From: Acetatifactor muris
GTDB lineage: Bacteria > Bacillota > Clostridia > Lachnospirales > Lachnospiraceae
Reading direction: 5' to 3'
Assembly: GCA_023663635.1 (NCBI GenBank)
Contig: JAMPHD010000031.1
Coordinates: 1-32,599 of the forward strand
Length of the DNA: 32,599 bases
In this document: in pieces, positions 1 through 6,488 of the stretch
Position numbering within the stretch: position 1 is the first letter of the stretch
Layout: each line of letters begins with the position of its first letter
Made by a program: the position numbers and the translations under genes
The notes under the pieces: model-generated
The model's input: only the letters and a program-made list of their open reading frames with translations
What the model was told of the DNA's origin: nothing
Databases searched by the model: none

Positions 1-155
1 TCTTGCCATAATAATAGGCCTCCTATGATTTAGATTTTATCACAGAAGACCTGTTATTTAATAGCTATTTACAGAAAAAGTTTCATACGCCCGTATGGGA
101 TGCTCGCCTGACTGCAAAGAATAACCTTATTTTCATCCAGACTACTCAAAATAAG
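1..155. other. AT-rich intergenic end, no gene seen
   Basis: No convincing reading frame lies here. A small inverted repeat, CATACG-CC-CGTATG, sits at 84-97. Read on the minus strand it is followed by AAACTTTTTC, so it could be a weak terminator for the membrane-protein gene ending at 156. The stem is short and AT-rich, so this is only a suggestion. Confidence 0.3.
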
Positions 156-641
156 TTATAAAGGCAATATATTAATTATTTCCATTACCATTCCTAAAAT
201 CCCTATAATTCCAAAGAATAAATATATCAATTTAAAAAGTTTCGAATAACTCAAAAAATTTTTTGCAAGCCAACTCCATCTTCTTTCAAATAAAGTTTTT
301 TCCTGTTCTTTGCTAAAGATCATAATTTCACTACTATATTCCGACTCGTACTTTTGTTCTATAGTTTTTAATGCATCTTCCGAAAATTTAATCATTTCTT
401 TAGTTCGTTTATCTAATGCATAAAAAACGAACGAGAAAAAAATAACAGAAAAACTTAATATCAACCGAAATACTGTTAAATCACCACTAAGCTGAAATAA
501 GGTTAATAAACCCGTTATAAAAAATGTTTCCAAAACAATATAAAAATTTAATATCTGAATTCTTTGACCCGCATGCATTGCAAAATAATTCCACAATATT
601 TTTTGAAAGTCGCTTTCACTTAGTTCTCTTTTCTCTTGCAT
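156..641 (-). CDS. Small three-helix membrane protein, RipA-like (tentative)
   Basis: This is a 161-residue protein. The ATG at 641 is chosen because AAGGAG lies 8 nt upstream; a longer frame from 674 has no ribosome binding site. Three hydrophobic segments are visible at about residues 29-49, 56-76 and 136-157, separated by a charged, helical cytoplasmic stretch. The N-terminal motif LWNYFAMHAGQR just before the first helix recalls the bacterial 'RipA family octameric membrane protein' group, recalled from memory rather than searched. SLATT-type conflict proteins share the general layout of a few helices plus a coiled cytoplasmic part. It has its own extended -10 promoter and is separated from the neighbouring minus-strand genes by a terminator at 905-941, so it is probably an independent unit. 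Function is unknown. Codon use is AT-rich like the ATPase gene next door and unlike aroA. Confidence 0.6.
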   Translation of the reverse strand: MQEKRELSESDFQKILWNYFAMHAGQRIQILNFYIVLETFFITGLLTLFQLSGDLTVFRLILSFSVIFFSFVFYALDKRTKEMIKFSEDALKTIEQKYESEYSSEIMIFSKEQEKTLFERRWSWLAKNFLSYSKLFKLIYLFFGIIGILGMVMEIINILPL

Positions 642-721
642 AACATAATCTCCTTCAGCATCTTTCTGCCTCATGCATTATCTGACCATAACAAACTTTA
701 ATTATGCACTAACCTTTTTAA

Positions 722-730
722 AGTATAACA
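722..730 (-). promoter_or_regulatory. Extended -10 promoter for the membrane-protein gene
   Basis: Read on the minus strand this is TGTTATACT, an extended -10 element (TGN followed by TATACT). No good -35 is visible at 17 bp. It would give a leader of about 70 nt before the ATG at 641. The rest of 642-904 is AT-rich with no supported gene. Confidence 0.4.
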
Positions 731-904
731 GAAATTGCACTCTTACACCACTATGTTTTCCACTTTATTCGATATCTATATTGATGTGGTCCAGCTTAGA
801 AAATTCTCAACTATTTTATGCTTATAATAGTCCGTCTGCCATTTTGAACTATCCTTTCCGATTGTCAGATTTCTGACCGTCGATGTTTCTTCTAAAAAAT
901 GTGC

Positions 905-941
905 AACAAAAAAGGACTACGGTGTTATGCTGTAGTCCTTT
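905..941 (-). terminator. Intrinsic terminator after the AAA ATPase operon
   Basis: A perfect 10-bp stem (arms 911-920 and 932-941, AAAGGACTAC with its complement) encloses an 11-nt loop. On the minus strand the stem is followed by a run of T at 913-908. It begins six bases after the stop codon of the 947-1339 gene, the standard position for a Rho-independent terminator. Confidence 0.85.
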
Positions 942-946
942 CAATA

Positions 947-1339
947 TTATCTATTACGAACATACTCACCATAGTATCTTCGTCCACGTTCATACATATC
1001 TATTTGCCATTCTATTTCTTTTTTATCTTCATCAGACAATATACTTATTTTTTCCTCAAGTTCATTTCGTTCCATTTTTCTTCCATCACAAAGTTCCATT
1101 ATCTTGTGAACTATTAAAGCATAATCTTTCTTATCTTCACAAGATAAAATTTCCTTTTCTCCGTCTTTTTCATAGTATTCTTTAATCTCTTTCCAATAGC
1201 CATATAACCTATCTATTGGGTATTCGTATTCTAATGCTCTTTTATCGTAACCTCCAGTATTCCCACCCAAAATAATATCCCTACTTTTTAACGCATAGTA
1301 AAATTGTGGCAATCTAACAATTTCGCTCAAAATATCCAT
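947..1339 (-). CDS. Unknown 130-residue protein in operon with AAA ATPase
   Basis: I do not recognise this protein. It is highly charged, predicted helical and cytoplasmic, with no signal peptide or membrane segment. A YGYWKEIKEYYEKDGEKE stretch and a C-terminal Glu/Lys-rich helical region stand out. The ATG at 1339 has GGGAG about 6 nt upstream. The gene starts 26 bp after the AAA ATPase stop codon and is followed at once by a strong terminator, so the two form a two-gene operon. By context it may be a partner or substrate adaptor of the ATPase; that is inference only. Confidence 0.65.
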   Translation of the reverse strand: MDILSEIVRLPQFYYALKSRDIILGGNTGGYDKRALEYEYPIDRLYGYWKEIKEYYEKDGEKEILSCEDKKDYALIVHKIMELCDGRKMERNELEEKISILSDEDKKEIEWQIDMYERGRRYYGEYVRNR

Positions 1340-1365
1340 GACTGCTCCCTTTCATATTTACCATC

Positions 1366-2739
1366 TTACAATATTATATTCTGAACATCTTCCAATTTCA
1401 ACTCAGATAATGCCTCATTACTAATATCTCCTACTGTTGACAACCTATTCGCTTGATTTACCATTGCCATTTCAAAATAATTACGAACATCTCTACCATT
1501 CGCAAAATTTGCATCTCTTGTTGCATATCTCTGCTCAAAATAATTTCTGACTTGCCCCTTACATTCCTCACTTGCTATATATCCCATAGAATCACATAAA
1601 GATTCAAATATCTCTAATAATTCTTGTGGTGTATAATCTGTAAAATTGATAAATTTGTTAAATCGAGAACGTAGCCCTGGATTAGAATCCAAAAACTTAT
1701 TCATCAATTCTGGATAACCTGCCACAATTACGATTAAATCATCCCTATGGTCTTCCATCCCCTTCAGTAAAGTATCTACTGCTTCAAATCCAAAATCGCT
1801 CTCACCTCTATTAACCGTCAAAGAGTATGCTTCATCTATAAATAAAATTCCCCCTAATGTTTCTTGAATTACTTCTTGAACCTTTATTGCTGTCTGACCT
1901 ACATATCCTGCTACTAACCCCGAACGATCAACCTCAACCAAATGTCCTTTAGAAAGTACACCTAATTTATGATATATTTTTGCCAACAAACGTGCTATCG
2001 TTGTTTTTCCTGTTCCGGGATTCCCCGAAAATACCAAGTGTAAAGACATCGGCATTTGTTTCATTCCACGTTCTTCTCTAATTTTGCGAATTTGTAATAA
2101 GTTAATTAAAGAGGAAACATCTTTTTTTACATCAGACAATCCCACAAGAGAATTTAACGTTTTGAGCATATCCTCCAATTCATCAGATTGATTTCTTTTT
2201 AAATCCGACCCTGTTTTTTCTTGTTCTATAAATGCTTCAGGAATCCTTTCGCTAATATATTCATTCAACATAACTAAATAAGCCATATACATTGCAAAAC
2301 CGTTATTTTTATTATTCGAGTATTTTGAACTATAAACTAAAAAGGAATGTCCTAATTCTGCATAAATTACAAGCAATAACCTTGATGCCGCCATTCCAAT
2401 ATTCTTCTTTACCTTTATATTATTGGAAGAGAGAATAATTCCAACCCCAGTAAGTAATTGAATGCCTAACGGCACTTCTCTTACATATTTATTTTTATCC
2501 AATTTATTACCTTCATAATACCAAAAAAGTTCCTCTTCAAAATAAAATTTAAAGAAACTCCGTTTATAGAACAATTCAACATCTTCAAGTTGAAACAAGA
2601 AGAAAAGATATTGCTTTATATCTATTTCAACCAGTTCCTTAGTTGATATCTTCCCCTCATTTGGCATAGAAATTTTTTCATCTATTTTATCACACATAAA
2701 ATATAATTGTTGCAACATGGATAATACTTCTGTCTTCAT
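1366..2739 (-). CDS. AAA+ ATPase of the CbbX/SpoVK type with a novel N-terminal region
   Basis: The 457-residue protein has a complete AAA+ module in its second half. Walker A GNPGTGKT is at 239-246, the pore-loop region GLVAGYVGQTA at about 274-284, Walker B ILFIDEA at 298-304, sensor 1 IVIVAGYPE at 336-344 and the arginine-finger region GLRSRF at 355-360; a sensor-2-like NFANGRDVRN is at 411-420. This arrangement is typical of CbbX, SpoVK and ESX EccA ATPases, which remodel protein complexes. Residues 1-190 match no family I know and are helical and rich in aromatic residues. It is not the sporulation gene spoVK by context. Candidate -10 TATAAT is at 2776-2781. The region is AT-rich and lies beside a recombinase relic, suggesting horizontal acquisition and possibly a defence or conflict role, unproven. 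Confidence 0.85.
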   Translation of the reverse strand: MKTEVLSMLQQLYFMCDKIDEKISMPNEGKISTKELVEIDIKQYLFFLFQLEDVELFYKRSFFKFYFEEELFWYYEGNKLDKNKYVREVPLGIQLLTGVGIILSSNNIKVKKNIGMAASRLLLVIYAELGHSFLVYSSKYSNNKNNGFAMYMAYLVMLNEYISERIPEAFIEQEKTGSDLKRNQSDELEDMLKTLNSLVGLSDVKKDVSSLINLLQIRKIREERGMKQMPMSLHLVFSGNPGTGKTTIARLLAKIYHKLGVLSKGHLVEVDRSGLVAGYVGQTAIKVQEVIQETLGGILFIDEAYSLTVNRGESDFGFEAVDTLLKGMEDHRDDLIVIVAGYPELMNKFLDSNPGLRSRFNKFINFTDYTPQELLEIFESLCDSMGYIASEECKGQVRNYFEQRYATRDANFANGRDVRNYFEMAMVNQANRLSTVGDISNEALSELKLEDVQNIIL

Positions 2740-2775
2740 ACTAACGCACCACTTTCATAAAATCAAAGCAGTTTT

Positions 2776-2781
2776 ATTATA
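2776..2781 (-). promoter_or_regulatory. Probable -10 element of the AAA ATPase operon
   Basis: Minus-strand TATAAT lies about 35 bp upstream of the ATG at 2739, giving a leader of roughly 30 nt. The -35 at 17 bp is poor (TGGAAA), so the call rests on the perfect -10. Confidence 0.45.
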
Positions 2782-2877
2782 CCCCACAAATGAGCCAATT
2801 TCCACAATTTTCTACAATATTAAAATGATTGGGGTAAATTATGGGAATATACCGGAATCAGGAATGTATCAGGAAGT

Positions 2878-3195
2878 CTACTTTTTGTTACAGATTATTC
2901 CAAGCCTTTCTTTACAACGCTGACAAAAAGCCGCATGGCTCATATGCAGTTGCTCTGCCATCCTTCGAACAGATATCTCACCCTTTCCCCAATGTTCAAA
3001 ATAGAGTTCAAATTCATCCAGCAGTGACGTCTTTTGACATCCAAAATGCACACCGCTCGCCTTTGCCACCGCAATTTTTTCGACCTGTCGCTGTCAGATA
3101 AATTCTTTTTCCGTCTGCGCCACATAGGCAAGAATCTGCAGGGCCAGATCAACATATCCCCTCTTTTCAGAATCAAGGGAGTTCAAAACCTCCAT
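2878..3195 (-). pseudogene. C-terminal remnant of a large serine recombinase, with an in-frame stop
   Basis: Read on the minus strand, the frame encodes DLALQILAYVAQTEKEFI, then TGA (3096-3094), then QRQVEKIAVAKASGVHFG and a C-terminal helix-turn-helix (ISVRRMAEQLHMSHAAF) before the real stop. This is the end of the catalytic domain, the AKARGVHFG-type hinge and the small DNA-binding domain of resolvase/invertase serine recombinases. The residue at the stop is normally Arg, so a CGA to TGA change explains it. The first ~100 catalytic residues, including the nucleophilic serine, are missing: the frame is closed by TAA at 3246-3244. It is a decayed mobile-element gene at the boundary between AT-rich accessory DNA and the aroA core. 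Confidence 0.85.
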
Positions 3196-3213
3196 GAAAT
3201 TTTGAAAAGACTG

Positions 3214-3242
3214 TTGAGGAATAGTATTTTTAAGTATATACT
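3214..3242 (+). promoter_or_regulatory. Sigma-A-like promoter of aroA
   Basis: TTGAGG at 3214-3219 and TATACT at 3237-3242 are separated by exactly 17 bp, placing the start near 3249 and a leader of about 40 nt before the ATG at 3288. The promoter lies immediately upstream of, on the opposite strand to, the recombinase remnant. Confidence 0.7.
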
Positions 3243-3287
3243 GTTAAAGTAAATTTATATCACCGATCATCCGCAGGGAGGTTAGCC

Positions 3288-4673
3288 ATGAACTACGGTT
3301 CCCATTACGACGCCGCCAACGATCTCTACCATGTGCCTTTTCTTGGAGATCCATACCGGGTCGCCGATCACAACAGATCCGATTCCCATCCCCTCACCGT
3401 CCGCGTGCCCGGCTCCAAGAGCATCACGAACCGCGCGCTGCTTCTGGCCACGCTGGCGCAGGGGACTTCCGTTTTGAGAGGCGTGCTCTTCTCCGATGAC
3501 TCAAGGCACTTTTTAAAATGTATACAGGATCTGGGATTTGAGACTGCGGTGGACGAGGCCCAAAAGGAGATCACCGTCACCGGACGCGGTGGCGACATTC
3601 CGCGGAAAGAAGCATCTTTGTATGTGGGGAGCGCGGGAACCGCCGCAAGATTTCTCACGGCCTGTCTGGGCGTCTCCCGGGGCGTCTACCACATGGATGC
3701 CTCCGCGCAGATGCGCCGCCGCCCCATGGTGCCGCTTCTGGACTCCCTGAAAGAATTGGGCTGCGAGATATTGTATGAAAAGGATTCCGCCGAGGGATTT
3801 TTTCCCTTTGTGTTAAAGGGACATGGATTTGACAAAGATGTCATAAACGTAAATATAGAGCACAGCAGCCAGTTTCTGAGCGCCCTGCTCATCTCCTCCC
3901 GGCTCGCGGACCGGACTTTTACCGTCCGCGTAGAGGGAAGTCACGGCATGGCCTATATAGAAATGACCCGCAAAATGATGGAACAATTCGGTGTCCACAC
4001 CGAACAGACGGATGACCAAACCTTTGTGACCGGTGCGGGACAGCAATACAGGGCCTTGGACTACCAGGTCGAGCCGGATGTATCCGCCGCCTGTTATTTC
4101 TACGCGCTGGCTCCGCTGCTGCATGTTCCCGTGTTGGTGAAGCACGTGCGTTTTTACTCCCTGCAGGGCGATGTGGCTTTCCTGCGCATTTTGGAGCAGA
4201 CGGGCTGTACGGCGCGGGAGACCCCGCAGGGCATCTTGCTCTCGCCCCCCGAGCGTCTGGGCTTTAAGGGCGTCACCGTGGATATGTCCGCCTGCTCGGA
4301 TCAGGCCATCACGCTTGCCGCCATCGCGCCTTTCGCAGACAGCCCCACCACCATCACCGGGATCGGACATATCCGTCTGCAGGAGAGCGACCGCATCCAT
4401 GCCATCGTGACGGAACTGGGCAGAATGGGCATCCGCTGCGAGGAGGACTCCGTTGCCCCGGGCAGTATCACCATCTATCCCGGAACTCCCCGCCCCTGCG
4501 CGGTCCACACCTATGAGGACCATCGCATGGCCATGGGATTTACGCTGATCGGTCTGCGCGTTCCGGGCATTGATATCCTGGACCCCGGCTGCTGCCGCAA
4601 GACCTTTGAAAATTATTATGAAGTGTTGGAGTCGGCCATATCAGGCGGGATTACCCCGATCGTGCATCCTTAG
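3288..4673 (+). CDS. aroA: 3-phosphoshikimate 1-carboxyvinyltransferase (EPSP synthase)
   Basis: The enzyme joins shikimate-3-phosphate and phosphoenolpyruvate in the sixth step of the shikimate pathway. Family signatures are clear: VPGSKSITNRALLLA with the substrate lysine near 44, VGSAGTAARFLTA at 113-125, QMRRRPM with arginines at 143-145, HSSQFLSALL at 192-201, EPDVSAACYF at 262-271, the LQESDRI motif and YEDHRMAMGF near the end. At 461 residues it is about 30 longer than usual because of an N-terminal extension before LTVRVPGSKS; no internal ATG offers a shorter start, and GGGAGG lies 7 nt before the ATG, so the extension appears genuine. The gene stands alone, without other aro genes. 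Its last 33 bp overlap the tail of the convergent tetR gene. Confidence 0.97.
   Translation: MNYGSHYDAANDLYHVPFLGDPYRVADHNRSDSHPLTVRVPGSKSITNRALLLATLAQGTSVLRGVLFSDDSRHFLKCIQDLGFETAVDEAQKEITVTGRGGDIPRKEASLYVGSAGTAARFLTACLGVSRGVYHMDASAQMRRRPMVPLLDSLKELGCEILYEKDSAEGFFPFVLKGHGFDKDVINVNIEHSSQFLSALLISSRLADRTFTVRVEGSHGMAYIEMTRKMMEQFGVHTEQTDDQTFVTGAGQQYRALDYQVEPDVSAACYFYALAPLLHVPVLVKHVRFYSLQGDVAFLRILEQTGCTARETPQGILLSPPERLGFKGVTVDMSACSDQAITLAAIAPFADSPTTITGIGHIRLQESDRIHAIVTELGRMGIRCEEDSVAPGSITIYPGTPRPCAVHTYEDHRMAMGFTLIGLRVPGIDILDPGCCRKTFENYYEVLESAISGGITPIVHP
3830..3843. repeat. TGACA-N4-TGTCA palindrome, copy 1 (in aroA)
   Basis: Exact TGACA-AAGA-TGTCA. One of six exact copies in the window, all within core genes. 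Confidence 0.7.
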
Positions 4674-5186
4674 AGCCACCTTCAGAAAATACCGCGCCAT
4701 ATCCTCCGGCGCGTTCCGCTCGTCATCTGTCAGCCATGTGACAGCCGTGTTCATCAAAGCTCCGATATACATATACAATATATACTTCTCTATGGAGTCA
4801 TAGGGCATATGTCCCTCCACGCTCTCGTGAAAATGATTCAGCTCATCCATGAGCACGGCTGAGAAACCGGACCGCTGCAGATCCAGTACATAGTTGCGAT
4901 ATTTTTTAAAATATTGAAAGCTCAGCAACACATTCTGATAGGTATAGACGGTCCCCTGACTCAGATCCATTTCCTCCCGAAACTCATCCAGAATATCCCG
5001 TATCAGAGTGACCAGCACATCCTCCTTGGAGGAATAATTTCGATAAAAAGACGCCCTCGCCACGCCCGCTTTCTCCACAAGCTCCGTGATGCGGATCTCC
5101 GCCAGACTCTTCTTCTCCATCAGGGTAAACAGCGTGTCCGTGATATTTTTCTTTACCCGCAGATTTTCTTCTTTGCGCTTATCCAT
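4641..5186 (-). CDS. TetR-family transcriptional regulator
   Basis: The ATG at 5186 (181 residues) is preferred over longer frames because AAAAGGA lies 6 nt upstream. The N-terminal helix-turn-helix is typical of TetR: helical residues 1-25, then LAEIRITELVEKAGVARASFYRNYSSKEDVL at 28-58, with the recognition helix around ARASFYRNY. The C-terminal ligand and dimer region resembles the TetR_C type common in Firmicutes; the ligand is unknown. It is divergent from degV, with a 16-bp dyad at 5266-5281 sitting on its predicted transcription start, which suggests autorepression and possible control of degV. Its 3' end overlaps aroA by 33 bp tail to tail. Confidence 0.9.
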   Translation of the reverse strand: MDKRKEENLRVKKNITDTLFTLMEKKSLAEIRITELVEKAGVARASFYRNYSSKEDVLVTLIRDILDEFREEMDLSQGTVYTYQNVLLSFQYFKKYRNYVLDLQRSGFSAVLMDELNHFHESVEGHMPYDSIEKYILYMYIGALMNTAVTWLTDDERNAPEDMARYFLKVALRMHDRGNPA

Positions 5187-5265
5187 ATTCATTCCTTTTC
5201 CCGATATCTGATACACAAACGGCAATTTTGTCTCACCGTCGGTCATTGAAATCCCCACCATAATA

Positions 5266-5281
5266 TGATACAGTTGTTTCA
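5266..5281. promoter_or_regulatory. Candidate TetR operator between tetR and degV
   Basis: TGATACA-GT-TGTTTCA is a near-perfect inverted repeat (6 of 7 pairs). It lies directly downstream of the tetR -10 and overlaps a plausible degV -10 (TACAGT at 5269-5274, 17 bp from TTGAAA at 5246-5251). This is where an autoregulating TetR repressor would be expected to bind. Confidence 0.5.
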
Positions 5282-5282
5282 C

Positions 5283-5291
5283 ATTATAGCA
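5283..5291 (-). promoter_or_regulatory. Extended -10 promoter of tetR
   Basis: On the minus strand the sequence reads TGCTATAAT, a perfect extended -10 element. The -35 region is poor. The start would fall near 5276, inside the dyad at 5266-5281. Confidence 0.6.
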
Positions 5292-5324
5292 CATAATTTC
5301 CGATCAAGAAAGGAATTTCATGAG

Positions 5325-6182
5325 ATGAAGACCGCAGTCGCAACAGATACCAACAGCAGTATCCTGAGAGGCGAGAACCCGGATATCCATGTAATGCCCA
5401 TGCCGGTGATCATTGACGGCGAGACATATTTTGAGGGCGTGGATATCTGCAACCAAGACCTTTATGAGGCCATGAGACAGCACAAGGATATAGCTACCTC
5501 TCAGCCCTCACCGGGACAGTTGATGGAGTTTTGGGATGGAATCCTGGCAGCCGGATACGATGAGATCGTATATATTCCCATGTCCAGCGGATTGAGCGGG
5601 TCCTGCCACAGCGCCATGCAGTTTGCCGCGGACTACGGAGACAAGATACAGGTGGTGGACAATCACCGGATCTCCGTGACGCAAAGGGAATCCGTCTACG
5701 CCGCCCTGCGCCTTGTCGATCAGGGGATCTCCGCAAAGGAGATCAAGTCCCGTCTGGAGGAGCGGGCCTATGACGCGAGCATCTATGTCACCGTGGATTC
5801 TCTGGAATATCTGAAAAAAGGCGGCCGCATCACTCCGACCGTGGCAGCCTTTGCCACGGTCCTCAATATCAAACCGGTGCTGACCATCCAAGGGGACAGA
5901 CTGGATTCTTATGTGAAAGCCAGAGGCATCAAACACGCGGAATCATCGATGATACGGGCTATCAGAGAGGATCGGTCCGCAAGATTTGCGGATGTGCCGG
6001 ACTCCCAACTGCAGATCGACGTGGCCGGCAGCTTTGAAAGCGAAGAGTCAGCGCAGCAATGGCAGCAGATGGTACAGACCGAATTTGCGGACGCATCGGT
6101 GCGCTATGTGGAACTGCCCTGCTGCATCAACTGCCATGTGGGCATGAACGCGTTCGGCATCGCCATTATGAGGACGGAGTAA
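5325..6182 (+). CDS. DegV-family fatty-acid-binding protein
   Basis: DegV proteins bind a single fatty acid; several act as FakB subunits that present fatty acids to the kinase FakA for entry into phospholipid synthesis. The 285-residue start at 5325 gives the usual N-terminus MKTAVATDTNSS; AAAGGAA lies upstream with a longish spacer. Family landmarks: TSQPSPG at 58-64, IPMSSGLSGSCHSA at 84-97, VDNHRISVTQ, EYLKKGGRIT at 161-170 and a C-terminal HVGMNAFGI in place of the common HxGPGA. No fakA gene is nearby. A frame from 5265 is longer but would begin inside the tetR promoter and has no ribosome binding site. Confidence 0.92.
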   Translation: MKTAVATDTNSSILRGENPDIHVMPMPVIIDGETYFEGVDICNQDLYEAMRQHKDIATSQPSPGQLMEFWDGILAAGYDEIVYIPMSSGLSGSCHSAMQFAADYGDKIQVVDNHRISVTQRESVYAALRLVDQGISAKEIKSRLEERAYDASIYVTVDSLEYLKKGGRITPTVAAFATVLNIKPVLTIQGDRLDSYVKARGIKHAESSMIRAIREDRSARFADVPDSQLQIDVAGSFESEESAQQWQQMVQTEFADASVRYVELPCCINCHVGMNAFGIAIMRTE

Positions 6183-6211
6183 CGGACGGCGCAACCTCAT
6201 GATTTCCCACC

Positions 6212-6226
6212 GTCAGGAACCCTGAC
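6212..6226 (+). terminator. Hairpin after degV, possible weak terminator
   Basis: GTCAGG-AAC-CCTGAC forms a perfect 6-bp stem 30 bp after the degV stop. No T run follows, so termination would be weak. The interval 6183-6287 contains nothing else I can support. Confidence 0.3.
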
Positions 6227-6287
6227 ATAAATATCATTCCGGACAGCATTGCGTACCTCATTTTCATATCTCATTTTCCGCCCATGG

Positions 6288-6316
6288 TATACAATCTTTA
6301 AAATTTATGATATAAT
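6288..6316 (+). promoter_or_regulatory. Promoter of the carbamate kinase leader
   Basis: An extended -10 (TGATATAAT, with TATAAT at 6311-6316) is preceded at 17 bp by TATACA at 6288-6293, 4 of 6 matches to the -35 consensus. Transcription would begin around 6322-6324, at the base of the first leader hairpin. Confidence 0.7.
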
Positions 6317-6318
6317 GA

Positions 6319-6478
6319 GCGCAAAGGAAAAACAAGCGGCTGCGAAGCAGACATTTGTTTTTCCTGCGCCATTAACGAGCAAGCGTCCGATGAAATCGGA
6401 CGGGGAGCGCTGAAAGCGCGGGCTTGCGAGTTTAAATGATATAGCGGCCGCAGAAGAAAATCAATCACCCTGAAAGGG
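6319..6478 (+). ncRNA. Candidate structured leader RNA with four GAA-loop hairpins
   Basis: Starting at the predicted transcription start are: (A) stem GCGCA/TGCGC (6319-6323 with 6365-6369), then GGAAAAACAA/TTGTTTTTCC (6326-6335 with 6355-6364), capped by CTGC-GAA-GCAG (6340-6350); (B) a three-way junction closed by GCAAGC/GCTTGC (6379-6384 with 6422-6427), holding GTCCGAT-GAA-ATCGGAC (6385-6401) and GCGCT-GAA-AGCGC (6407-6419); (C) CCCT-GAA-AGGG (6468-6478), whose 3' arm is the ribosome binding site of the next gene. All pairs are Watson-Crick. I do not recognise a known riboswitch class. It could be a cis-regulatory leader of the carbamate kinase, or a dispersed palindromic repeat that landed in the leader. 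Confidence 0.6.
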
Positions 6479-6488
6479 GCATTTGAGG

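Noticed and set aside
84..97. CATACG-CC-CGTATG dyad as a regulatory operator
   Set aside because: Too short and isolated, with no promoter nearby; a weak terminator is as likely.
673..1185. Several plus-strand frames of 67-100 codons in AT-rich DNA
   Set aside because: Low-complexity Phe/Leu/His-rich products with no ribosome binding site, partly overlapping the terminator and the 130-aa gene.
3813..4523. 236-codon open frame opposite aroA
   Set aside because: Shadow of a conserved enzyme; the product is Gly/Arg/His-biased and unlike any family.
6319..6369. First leader hairpin as an intrinsic terminator
   Set aside because: Its T run is inside the 3' arm of the stem, not after it, and it lies at the transcription start.
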